Positions 9,613-17,050 of a stretch of 64,000 nt of DNA are shown here, piece by piece. The stretch is from Planotetraspora mira (lineage in GTDB: Bacteria; Actinomycetota; Actinomycetes; Streptosporangiales; Streptosporangiaceae). Numbering within the stretch: position 1 is the stretch's first letter; each line of letters opens with the position of its first letter. The translations under genes were made by a program, and so were the position numbers. The stretch is taken from the NCBI RefSeq assembly GCF_016863275.1, contig NZ_BOOO01000019.1, forward strand, positions 124,001-188,000, read 5' to 3'. A model generated the notes under the pieces. The model ran no database searches, was not told the origin of the DNA, and worked only from the letters and a program-made list of their open reading frames with translations.

Positions 9613-10580
9613 CCACGGACCCGGACCAGGCCGGCCTCTGGGCGTACCGCAGCGCCTACGAGACGCCCGCGGACTTCGACGCGTTCTGGCGCGACACCCT
9701 CGACTCCGCGGCGGCCCATCCCCTCGATCTGCGGCTGACCCCCGTCGGCACGCGACTGCGGACCGTCGACGTGTTCGACGTGACCTTCAACGGATTCGGC
9801 GGTCACCCGGTCAGGGGATGGTTGCGCGTCCCCCGGCATCGCAGCGGTCCGCTGCCGGCCGTCGTACAGTTCCACGGCTACGCGAGCGGTCGCGGCCACC
9901 CCCTGGACGACCTGCTGTGGCCCAGCGCCGGCTACGCGCACCTGCTGATGGACACCCGGGGCCAGGGCGGCGCGTGGGCGGGCGGGGACACCCCTGATCC
10001 GGTCGGCGCGGGCCCGTCGTACCCGGGCTTCATGACACGCGGCGTCACCGCCAAGGAGACGTACTTCTACCGGCGCGTGTTCACCGACGCCGTCCGGGCG
10101 GTCGAGGCCGTACGCGCCGTCGACATAGTCGATCCGGCGAGGGTCGGGGTCGTCGGCGCGAGCCAGGGCGGCGGCATCGCGCTGGCCGTGGCGGGGCTGG
10201 TGCCGGATCTGCGCGCGGTTCATCTCCAGGCGCCGCTGCTGTGCGACATCCGGCGGGCGATCCGGTCGACCACCGATGGCCCATACCTCGAAATTTCGGG
10301 ATATCTGGCTACACACCGCGGCTTGGTGGAGAAGGTCTTCGAGACCCTGGCGTACTTCGACGGGATCGCGTTCGCGCAGCGGGCCACGGCGCCCGCCTGG
10401 TTCTCCACCGGCCTGATGGACCAGGTGTGCCCGCCGTCGACCGCCTTCGCGGCCTACCACGCCTACGCCGGGAGGAAGGAGATACGGACGTGGGAGTACA
10501 ACGGGCACGAGGCGGGCGGGTCGCTGGATCTGGAGATCGCCCTGGACGCCTTCCACGCGTCACTGTCCGCAGCGCCGTGA
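9609..10580 (+). CDS. CE7 acetyl xylan esterase / cephalosporin-C deacetylase family
   Basis: The 323-residue alpha/beta hydrolase has the CE7 signature RGQGG in MDTRGQGG. The nucleophile elbow is GASQGG (Ser near residue 185) and the catalytic His lies in NGHEAGG close to the C-terminus. CE7 enzymes remove acetyl groups from short xylo-oligosaccharides and other acetylated sugars and are cytosolic hexamers, matching the absence of a signal peptide. The ATGA overlap with the second GH95 gene shows co-translation. With the SGNH enzyme it gives this locus two unrelated deacetylases. Confidence 0.9.
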   Translation: MTTDPDQAGLWAYRSAYETPADFDAFWRDTLDSAAAHPLDLRLTPVGTRLRTVDVFDVTFNGFGGHPVRGWLRVPRHRSGPLPAVVQFHGYASGRGHPLDDLLWPSAGYAHLLMDTRGQGGAWAGGDTPDPVGAGPSYPGFMTRGVTAKETYFYRRVFTDAVRAVEAVRAVDIVDPARVGVVGASQGGGIALAVAGLVPDLRAVHLQAPLLCDIRRAIRSTTDGPYLEISGYLATHRGLVEKVFETLAYFDGIAFAQRATAPAWFSTGLMDQVCPPSTAFAAYHAYAGRKEIRTWEYNGHEAGGSLDLEIALDAFHASLSAAP

Positions 10581-10629
10581 CAAGAGGCACGAGGAGACGG
10601 TGCGCCCGCTAGGGAGTGTCGGACACGAC

Positions 10630-11475
10630 CTAACCCAGTTCGATGCTGGTGACGGCGAACATCCCGAACAGGTCCACATCCGGCACCCGGCCGGTGTACA
10701 TGCGGGCGGCTTCGAAGGCCGACCGCAGTCCGAGTTCCTCCATCAAGTGCACGGACGGCTTGTTGATGTCGGGGACGTCGATGGCGACCGGCGATCCCGG
10801 CACGGTGGCCGACAGCGCGTTCATCAGCGCGAGGGCGACGTCCGGGGAACTGGCGTAGAGCGGACCGATCCGCGAGGCGCCGCTGGCGGCCCGCATGACG
10901 GCGAAACCGTGCAGCCGGCCGTCGCGTACGGCCGCGAGAGCCGTACGGTCGGGCAGGTTGACCCACGAGGCGAGGAACGCGTCCCGGGGCGCGGGGAAGA
11001 ACCGGCGGTCATAGGCGGCGAGTTGGCCGAACGGGACCGTCCGGATGTCGATCAGCCTGATGTCGCCTGGCGCCTCGGCGCCCGACGGCACGCCTTCGTA
11101 GCGGAGGTTGTTCCAGGCACGCCGGAAGCCTGACTTCTGGTAGTTGTCCTGTTGCTCGACCACCCCGTCGAGCCCGATGTTGCGGCCGGCGAGATGCTCC
11201 ATCCCCGCCCGCCAGACCTGGATTCCGTAACCCTTCCCGCGGACCCAGGGGCGGGTGATGTAGAAGCCGATGAAGCCGAAATCGGCTCCGTACCGGATGG
11301 CGGAGATCGACGCCACGGCCTCACCGTCGAGCCTCCCGAAGAAGAAGCCCCGCGGATCGGCGGAGAAGAAGGTCTGCCCGTCCGATCTCCCCGGGTTCCA
11401 TCCCTCGTCGTCGGCCCATTCGCCGAGGCGCTCGATGTCCTTCACACTCGCGGTGGAGATGCTGTAATTCGACAT
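10630..11475 (-). CDS. GNAT family N-acetyltransferase
   Basis: The 281-residue protein has an N-terminal GNAT fold with the acetyl-CoA loop RGKGYG near residue 80. A second C-terminal domain resembles the Acetyltransf_18 half of YitH/HolE-type enzymes (region starting FAVMRAASGASRIGPLYA). The acceptor is unknown; this subgroup includes polyamine and small-amine acetyltransferases. The ATG is preceded by GAAGGATG. It is a single gene, convergent with the CE7 gene and divergent from PAP2. Confidence 0.86.
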   Translation of the reverse strand: MSNYSISTASVKDIERLGEWADDEGWNPGRSDGQTFFSADPRGFFFGRLDGEAVASISAIRYGADFGFIGFYITRPWVRGKGYGIQVWRAGMEHLAGRNIGLDGVVEQQDNYQKSGFRRAWNNLRYEGVPSGAEAPGDIRLIDIRTVPFGQLAAYDRRFFPAPRDAFLASWVNLPDRTALAAVRDGRLHGFAVMRAASGASRIGPLYASSPDVALALMNALSATVPGSPVAIDVPDINKPSVHLMEELGLRSAFEAARMYTGRVPDVDLFGMFAVTSIELG

Positions 11476-11674
11476 CGCCCATCCTTCCGAATAAGGATAT
11501 TTCCGCCCTGCTCGCGTTCAGATCGTCAGGCAGGCAAGGGCCCGCCGCGCCGCCGGCACTGACCACGGACATCCGCGGCGCCCTTTCTGACACGCTATGC
11601 CGGAATCAGGCCTGCTACCTGGTCGCGTCACTCCCACGTTCCGCCGTCGGGGCGCCCCGGTAGGGTCCGTGCGT

Positions 11675-12262
11675 GTGAGTGGAAAGGCCAAGGGTGCCGG
11701 GGCGGCCGTCACGGCGGCGATCACACTGGGACTGGGATCGTGGGTCGCGGGCGATCGGCAGCCCAACGCCCTCGACGGAGGACTCCAGCGATGGATCGAC
11801 GGGGTGTTCGCCCACGAGGGAGCGCTGCTGCGCCTGTTCGTCCTGCCGACGGAGCCCTACATCCTGCTCACCCTGATCGCGCTGATGACGCTCGTCTGCG
11901 CGGCGCAGCGGCGGTGGGAGGGCGTGATCCTCTGCCTGGCCGGAACCGCGCTCCCGGTGGCGCTCAACACCTGGGTGCTCAAGCCGCTGTTCGACCGTCC
12001 GCTCAAGGACTATCTCGCCTATCCGAGCGGCCACACCGTCAGCCTCGTCGCCACGCTCACCGTGCTCGTCGTGCTGGCCAGGCCGGGGGCCGCGCGAGCC
12101 GTGGCCGCCGCCGTCGCCGTCGTCGTCACGGTCATGGCGGGGATCGGGCTCGTCGGCAGCGGCTTCCACTATCCGGTCGACGTGATCGGGGGCGCGTGCT
12201 TCGCGATCGCCGCGGTGCTCACGGCGTCGATCGTCCTGGGCCGGCGTCGCGGGGGCCGCTGA
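11675..12262 (+). CDS. PAP2 family membrane phosphatase
   Basis: With the chosen GTG start the protein has 195 residues and about five or six membrane helices. The three phosphatase motifs are visible: KPLFDRPLKD, PSGH, and SGFHYPVDVIGG (histidine and aspartate of motif 3). Such enzymes dephosphorylate lipid phosphates such as phosphatidate or undecaprenyl diphosphate at the membrane. A TAGGGT -10 box (11661-11666) ends eight bases before this GTG and there is no ribosome site, suggesting a leaderless mRNA; the GTG six bases earlier is the alternative. The 3' end overlaps the convergent XRE gene by 44 bases. Confidence 0.86.
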   Translation: MSGKAKGAGAAVTAAITLGLGSWVAGDRQPNALDGGLQRWIDGVFAHEGALLRLFVLPTEPYILLTLIALMTLVCAAQRRWEGVILCLAGTALPVALNTWVLKPLFDRPLKDYLAYPSGHTVSLVATLTVLVVLARPGAARAVAAAVAVVVTVMAGIGLVGSGFHYPVDVIGGACFAIAAVLTASIVLGRRRGGR

Positions 12263-13127
12263 TCGTCGCCGGGTGATCGCCGTTACCGTCCGCGACCGCC
12301 GCGTCGCGTTCGTCGGTGACCACGATGGATCCGAGCAGGGCGAGAGCCTGGGCTGAGTCCGTCCCGGGTTCGGCATGGTAGATGACAAGCTGCTGTCCGT
12401 CGGTTCCGGCGACGTCGAGCTTCTCTCTGCGCAGGTGCAGCTCGCCGACCTTCGGGTGCAGCATGTGACTCGTGCCGTCCCTGCGATGGCCGACGTCGGC
12501 GCGGGCCCACAGGGTTCGGAAACGGTCGCTGCGGATCGACAGCTCACCGACCAGTGCCGCCAGACGTGGATCTTCGGGGTCGGTGCCGGTCACCGCGCGC
12601 AGACCGCCGACCACGCCGGCGGTCGCCCGTTCCCAGTCCAGGTGCAGTTCGCGGTCACCCGGGTCCAGGAAGACCTGCCGCAGCAGGTTGCGGCCGGGTG
12701 CGAAGTTCGGCGACAGCGCACGGGCGAGCGGGTTGGCCGCCAGCACGTCGAAGTATCTGCCGGTCACGTAGGCGGGCATCGGGAGCTGGCCGATGAGCTG
12801 CGCGATCCCGGCAGGGACCCGTTCGGCACGCGGGCGCGGCGAGCGGCGGACCCGGGGCCTGGCCAGCTCGTGGAGGTGGGCGGTGGCGGGCGCGTCGAGC
12901 TGCAGCGCCTTGGCCAGCGCGTCGAGTATCTGGGCGGACGGATGCTGATCACGCCCCTGCTCCAGGCGCAGGTAGTAGTCGGAGCTGATGCCGGCCAGCA
13001 TCGCCAGCTCCTCACGGCGGAGGCCGGGCACCCGCCTCCGCTCGCCCGCGATCAACCCGACATCCTCGGGGCGAACCAGATCGCGCCGTGCGCGCAGGTA
13101 GGCGCCGAGGGCATTGGTCGTGTCCAC
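12219..13127 (-). CDS. XRE family regulator with MmyB-like ligand-binding domain
   Basis: The 302-residue protein has an N-terminal helix-turn-helix (about residues 12-70, ending ISSDYYLRLEQGRDQHPS). A MmyB-like PAS-type domain follows (YFDVLAANPLARALSPNF, LRAVTGTDPEDPRLAALVGEL), known in one structure to hold a fatty-acid-like ligand. This class is abundant in actinomycetes and usually sits divergent from a short-chain dehydrogenase, exactly as here. The start is GTG: TAGCCT (13134-13139) lies six bases upstream and no ribosome site is visible, so the mRNA may be leaderless. It probably represses itself and the divergent SDR. Confidence 0.92.
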   Translation of the reverse strand: MDTTNALGAYLRARRDLVRPEDVGLIAGERRRVPGLRREELAMLAGISSDYYLRLEQGRDQHPSAQILDALAKALQLDAPATAHLHELARPRVRRSPRPRAERVPAGIAQLIGQLPMPAYVTGRYFDVLAANPLARALSPNFAPGRNLLRQVFLDPGDRELHLDWERATAGVVGGLRAVTGTDPEDPRLAALVGELSIRSDRFRTLWARADVGHRRDGTSHMLHPKVGELHLRREKLDVAGTDGQQLVIYHAEPGTDSAQALALLGSIVVTDERDAAVADGNGDHPATISGPRDAGPGRSTP

Positions 13128-13133
13128 GGCTCG

Positions 13134-13203
13134 AGGCTAGCCGCCTTCGTCCTGGCGTGACTGTCCCTGTCACTCCCAGGATGACCGGGACGTACCCGTC
13201 CCG
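13134..13203. promoter_or_regulatory. Divergent control region with two palindromes (XRE/SDR pair)
   Basis: An imperfect inverted repeat GTGACTG-TCC-CTGTCAC lies at 13157-13173 and covers the -35 position of the leftward XRE promoter (its -10 is TAGCCT at 13134-13139). A second, perfect inverted repeat CGGGACG-TACC-CGTCCCG lies at 13186-13203, nearer the SDR gene. Their position between divergent regulator and target suggests operators; which one the regulator binds is not known. Confidence 0.45.
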
Positions 13204-13261
13204 CCCGGCGCCGGTCGAGAGTCGAGATCGAAACCCACGATCGAAGCAGAAGAGATTCCTC

Positions 13262-13963
13262 ATGACCATCACGCTCATCACCGGCGGCAACAAGGGCCTC
13301 GGCCGTGAATCCGCCCGCCGCCTCATCGCGCTCGGCCACACCGTCTACCTCGGCGCCCGGGATGCGCGGCGCGGCCAGGCGGCGGCCGACGACCTCGGTG
13401 CGCGTTTCCTGCTCATCGATGTCACCGACGACGCCTCCGTCGCCACGGCCGCGGCGACGCTCACCGGCAGGGAGGGCCGGCTCGACGTCCTGGTCAACAA
13501 CGCCGGGATCTTCGAAGGCATGGTGAAGCCCGAAGACGTCTCGATCGACACGCTGCGCTCCATCCACGACGTGAACGTCTTCGGCGTCGTGCGCGTGACG
13601 CAGGCGTTCCTGCCCCTGCTGCGCGCGTCCGAGTCGCCCGTGATCGTCAACGTCGGTTCCACCCTCGGTTCGTTCGGGGCGGTCACCGATCCCGAGCGTC
13701 CGGAGAGTGCGTACGCCGTTCCCGTCTACGCCACGTCCAAGGCGGCGGTGAACATGCTCACCGTCCAGTACGCCAAGGGCCTGCCGGATCTGCGTGTCAA
13801 CTCCGTCGAGCCCGGCCTCACCGCGACCGACCTCCACGGCCTGAGCGGGCACGGGATCCAGACGGTCGAGCAGGGCGCCGAGGCGATCGTCCAGGCCGCG
13901 ACCATCGGCCCGGACGGGCCCACCGGCACCTTCTTCGATCGCGCGGGCAGCCTGCCCTGGTGA
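13262..13963 (+). CDS. SDR family oxidoreductase
   Basis: The 233-residue classical short-chain dehydrogenase has the cofactor loop TGGNKGLG at its N-terminus, NNAG near residue 80, a serine in NVGSTLGSF, and the catalytic YATSK pair. The first basic residue after the second strand (GARDARRG) suggests NADP(H). It is close to carbonyl-reductase-like SDRs that accompany MmyB-type XRE regulators in actinomycetes. The substrate is unknown. The ATG has an AGAG element upstream; the open frame before it lies over the divergent control region and is not coding. Confidence 0.9.
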   Translation: MTITLITGGNKGLGRESARRLIALGHTVYLGARDARRGQAAADDLGARFLLIDVTDDASVATAAATLTGREGRLDVLVNNAGIFEGMVKPEDVSIDTLRSIHDVNVFGVVRVTQAFLPLLRASESPVIVNVGSTLGSFGAVTDPERPESAYAVPVYATSKAAVNMLTVQYAKGLPDLRVNSVEPGLTATDLHGLSGHGIQTVEQGAEAIVQAATIGPDGPTGTFFDRAGSLPW

Positions 13964-13990
13964 AGCCGGGGCCCGCGGGTCGCCACCCCC

Positions 13991-14051
13991 TTGACAGCAG
14001 GCGTTCCCGGCCGCATGGTTGCCCTATTGTCCTATTGTCATAAGACAATAG
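13991..14051 (+). promoter_or_regulatory. Promoter and palindromic operator of the YtrA-type operon
   Basis: TTGACA (13991-13996) is followed after 17 bases by CATGGT (14014-14019) as a weak -10. Directly downstream, CTATTGTC (14024-14031) is repeated in tandem at 14032-14039, and the second copy forms a perfect inverted repeat with GACAATAG (14044-14051) around ATAA. The operator therefore covers the transcription start, as expected for repression by the GntR protein encoded next. Confidence 0.65.
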
Positions 14052-14067
14052 AGAGGAAGGCTCCGGT

Positions 14068-14475
14068 GTGATCGAGTTTCTGCTTGACGGCCACTCTCAG
14101 GTGGCGCCGTACATGCAGCTCGTCCAGCAGGTCAAACAGGGCTTGCGGACCGGGCTGATCGAGCCGGGCGACCAACTGCCCAAAGTGCGCAGCGTGGCCG
14201 AGTCGCTGGCGATCAACCCCAACACCGTGCTGAAGGCCTACCGCCATCTGGAGGCGGAGGGTCTGGTGGAGGGGCGGCCGGGGGTCGGCACGTTCGTCCG
14301 GCGCACCCTGGCGGGCCCCTCACTCGCCGGTCAGGCCGAGTTGCGCCGCGAACTGGTCGGCTGGCTGCGCAGGGCCCGTACGGCGGGGCTGGAACAGGAG
14401 GACGTGGTCGCACTGATCCAGACCACGATGCGCGCCACCTTTCAGGACGACGAGAAAAGGGAGGAAATAGCGTGA
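14068..14475 (+). CDS. GntR family regulator, YtrA subfamily
   Basis: The 135-residue protein has the winged helix-turn-helix of GntR proteins (about residues 10-75, with NPNTVLKAYRHLEAEGLV, the recognition helix) and only a short helical tail. That length defines the YtrA subfamily, which dimerises without a ligand domain and represses its own ABC transporter operon. The GTG start is preceded by AGAGGAAGG. The end overlaps the ATPase gene by four bases (GTGA). The perfect palindrome upstream is its likely operator; cell-envelope stress is the usual inducer in relatives. Confidence 0.93.
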   Translation: MIEFLLDGHSQVAPYMQLVQQVKQGLRTGLIEPGDQLPKVRSVAESLAINPNTVLKAYRHLEAEGLVEGRPGVGTFVRRTLAGPSLAGQAELRRELVGWLRRARTAGLEQEDVVALIQTTMRATFQDDEKREEIA

Positions 14476-15356
14476 ACCTGGCCCTGGAGGCACACAGCCT
14501 CGGCAAGCGGTACAAGCGCAACTGGGCGCTGCGGGACTGCTCGTTGCAGGTGCCCGCCGGACGGGTCGCCGCGCTCGTCGGCCCGAACGGCGCGGGCAAG
14601 TCCACCCTGCTGAACCTCGCCGTCGGCCTGCTGCGCCCGACCGAGGGCACGCTGCACGTGCTGGGGCGGCGCCCGGACGGCGACCGCGACCTGCTGGACC
14701 GCGTCGGCTTCGTGGCCCAGGACACCCCGCTCTACCCGGACTTCACCGTGAGCGAGCTGATCACCATGGGCGCGCGGCTCAACCGGCGCTGGGACACCCC
14801 GCTGGCCCGGGACCGGATGGAGCAGATCGGCATCCCCCTGGACCGCCGGGTCGAGGGGCTGTCCGGGGGTCAGCGCGCCCAGGTCGCGCTGACCCTGGCA
14901 CTGGCCAAACGACCCGAACTGCTCCTGCTCGACGAGCCGGTCGCCAGCCTGGATCCGCTGGCCCGCCGCGAGTTCATGCAGGTGCTGATGGGCAGCGTCG
15001 CCGACGGCGACACCACCGTGCTGCTGTCCTCCCACCTGCTCGGCGACCTGGAGCGGGTCTGCGACTACCTGATCGTGCTCCAGACCGCCCACGTGCAGTT
15101 GCTCGGCGGCGTGGACGAACTCGTGAACGAGCACAAGGCGCTGACCGGTCCCCGCCGGCAGCGGGCGGACGTCGCCGGTGTGGCGGCCGTGATCCGGGAG
15201 AGCCACACCGACAAGCAGACCACCCTGCTGGTCCGGACGAACGGGCCGATCCTCGACCCCGCCTGGACCGTGCACGACGTCACCCTGGAAGACCTCGTCC
15301 TGGCCTATCTCGCCTACCCGGCTCCCGGCCGGGCCGTGTTAGGAGTCGCGAAATGA
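14472..15356 (+). CDS. ABC transporter ATP-binding protein
   Basis: The 294-residue ATPase has every expected motif: Walker A GPNGAGKST, Q-loop AQDTPLY, signature LSGGQRAQ, Walker B LLLLDEP with D-loop SLD, and switch histidine in LSSH. About 70 residues follow the ATPase core, as in exporter-type ABC proteins. It pairs with the permease that starts inside its stop codon. YtrA-linked exporters of this layout are tied to antibiotic or envelope-stress response, but the cargo here is unknown. Confidence 0.94.
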   Translation: MNLALEAHSLGKRYKRNWALRDCSLQVPAGRVAALVGPNGAGKSTLLNLAVGLLRPTEGTLHVLGRRPDGDRDLLDRVGFVAQDTPLYPDFTVSELITMGARLNRRWDTPLARDRMEQIGIPLDRRVEGLSGGQRAQVALTLALAKRPELLLLDEPVASLDPLARREFMQVLMGSVADGDTTVLLSSHLLGDLERVCDYLIVLQTAHVQLLGGVDELVNEHKALTGPRRQRADVAGVAAVIRESHTDKQTTLLVRTNGPILDPAWTVHDVTLEDLVLAYLAYPAPGRAVLGVAK

Positions 15357-16327
15357 TGTGGCTGGCCTGGCGGCAGCACCGCAAGCAGGCGCTGTTCGCC
15401 GCAGTGGGGCTCGCGGTGCTCGCGGCCCTGGTGATCCCGACCGGGATCTCCATGCGCAACGCGTTCACCGACAGCGGGCTCGCCGCCTGCCTGCGCGGCC
15501 TGGGCACGACGGAGTTCCTCCGCGGCGACGGCTGTGACTCGCTGTCCGACATGTTCAGCGGCCGGTACGAGACTCTGGCCACGCTCAGCATGCTGTTCGT
15601 CTTCCTTCCGCTGCTCGTGGGGCTGTTCTGGGGCGCCCCACTGGTCGCCCGGGAACTGGAGCACGGCACCCACCGGCTGGTCTGGACCCAGGGCGTGAGC
15701 CGGATGCACTGGGCGGGGGTCAAACTCGGTCTCGTCCTCGCCGTGACGGTGGTCGCCGCCGCCGGCTACGCGCTGATGGTGTCGTGGTGGCTCGGGCCGC
15801 TGAACCAGGCGGGGCAGAGCCGGATGGCCGAGCTCAGCTTCGACGTCCAGGGCATCGCGCCTGTGGCGTACACGCTGTTCGCGGTGGCGCTCGGCGTCTT
15901 CGCCGGGACTGTCTGGCGGCGGGTAATGCCGGCCATGGCCGCGGCGCTCGTCGGTTTCCTGGCTCTCCGACTGGTCGTGCTCGTGCAACTGCGGGGGAAC
16001 TTCCTGCCCGCTCACGAGCGCACCTTCCCGGTGATCGGCCAGGAACGGCCCAATCCCACGCTCGGCGACTGGACCTTCTCCACCGGGATCAAGAACGCCG
16101 CCGGCGAGGTGATGTCGACCGGCGAGCAGATCCAGTGCGGACCCGCCGTGGCCGGCCGCCCGGACACGATCTGCGCGCCGTACGGCCCCGGCGCCTACAA
16201 CTTCGAGCTCTATCAGCCGGCCGGCAACTACTGGCCACTGCAGTTCATCGAGGCCGGCCTGTTCACCGCCGTGGCCGCGGTCCTGCTCTTCCTGGCGGTC
16301 CGGCAGATCCGCAGCCGCATCGCCTAG
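15353..16327 (+). CDS. ABC transporter permease
   Basis: The 324-residue membrane protein has about six hydrophobic helices. A long loop between the first two (around residues 40-75) contains two cysteines, and a second external loop lies around residues 215-290. The segment LVARELEHGTHRLVWTQGVS is characteristic of ABC-2 type permeases of actinomycete exporters. The ATG lies within the ATPase stop (ATGA), so subunits are made together. The large external loops suggest recognition of an extracellular or membrane-bound ligand. Confidence 0.86.
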   Translation: MMWLAWRQHRKQALFAAVGLAVLAALVIPTGISMRNAFTDSGLAACLRGLGTTEFLRGDGCDSLSDMFSGRYETLATLSMLFVFLPLLVGLFWGAPLVARELEHGTHRLVWTQGVSRMHWAGVKLGLVLAVTVVAAAGYALMVSWWLGPLNQAGQSRMAELSFDVQGIAPVAYTLFAVALGVFAGTVWRRVMPAMAAALVGFLALRLVVLVQLRGNFLPAHERTFPVIGQERPNPTLGDWTFSTGIKNAAGEVMSTGEQIQCGPAVAGRPDTICAPYGPGAYNFELYQPAGNYWPLQFIEAGLFTAVAAVLLFLAVRQIRSRIA

Positions 16328-16455
16328 GGACTGTCCGCCGAATGCCGCTCGTCGCGGGCCGAGGGAAGCTCCCGGGTCATCAGGGAATTCCGCCCGATGC
16401 CTCCCGGGAAGGGCCGCGCGCAACATCGGAGCCAACCGAACCAGGAAGGCGAACG

Positions 16456-17046
16456 ATGCGAAATCTCACCAACCGGCTGGCCGGCGTCCCTCTGCAGGCC
16501 GTCGGTGCGGCGCTCCTGCTGGGTGCCGCACTGATGGCGGCGCAGTACGCGATCGTCGACCACGTCCACTCGGCCGGCCTGCCGGAGCCGGAGCAGTGGA
16601 TAGGCCGGGTCACCGTCCAGTGGTACTGGGTGCTCTTCCCCTTCGCCTTCATCGCGTTGTGGGCGCGCAGGAGGGACCGCGAGCGCCGTCTCGGCCGCGT
16701 CGGAGCGGTGATGCAGACGTCCGCGCCGCTCGCGCACATCGTGGTGACCGTGGCCGCGATCGTCTGGGGCGGCGTGCTGGGCAAGGGCGACCTGCCGGAC
16801 GCCTTCATGATGATCGAAATGCTAACGTACGTCTTCTATCTGGGCGTATTGGTCAGCGGCGTGGCCTTCCTGCTCGACAAGGGCGCACGCTGGTGGGGTG
16901 CCGCCGTGATCGGAGGGCTCGTGCTGGGCTTCGTCGTGCAGTACACCGACGCCGTGATCCTGGGCGTGTTCGGCGTCGCCCTGATCGTGCAGGGCCTGCG
17001 GCGTACGGCCCCGCTGGACGTGCCCGAGACCAGCGGCGCCCGCTGA
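16456..17046 (+). CDS. Membrane protein of unknown function
   Basis: The 196-residue protein is mostly hydrophobic with five probable membrane helices and a basic cytoplasmic loop (ARRRDRERRLGR, near residue 75). I do not recognise the family. AGGAAGG precedes the ATG, and the frame upstream of it has no coding character. It sits between the YtrA-ABC operon and a two-component system, four bases before the kinase start, so it is probably co-expressed with the kinase and could be its accessory or target membrane protein. Confidence 0.65.
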   Translation: MRNLTNRLAGVPLQAVGAALLLGAALMAAQYAIVDHVHSAGLPEPEQWIGRVTVQWYWVLFPFAFIALWARRRDRERRLGRVGAVMQTSAPLAHIVVTVAAIVWGGVLGKGDLPDAFMMIEMLTYVFYLGVLVSGVAFLLDKGARWWGAAVIGGLVLGFVVQYTDAVILGVFGVALIVQGLRRTAPLDVPETSGAR

Positions 17047-17050
17047 TCCC

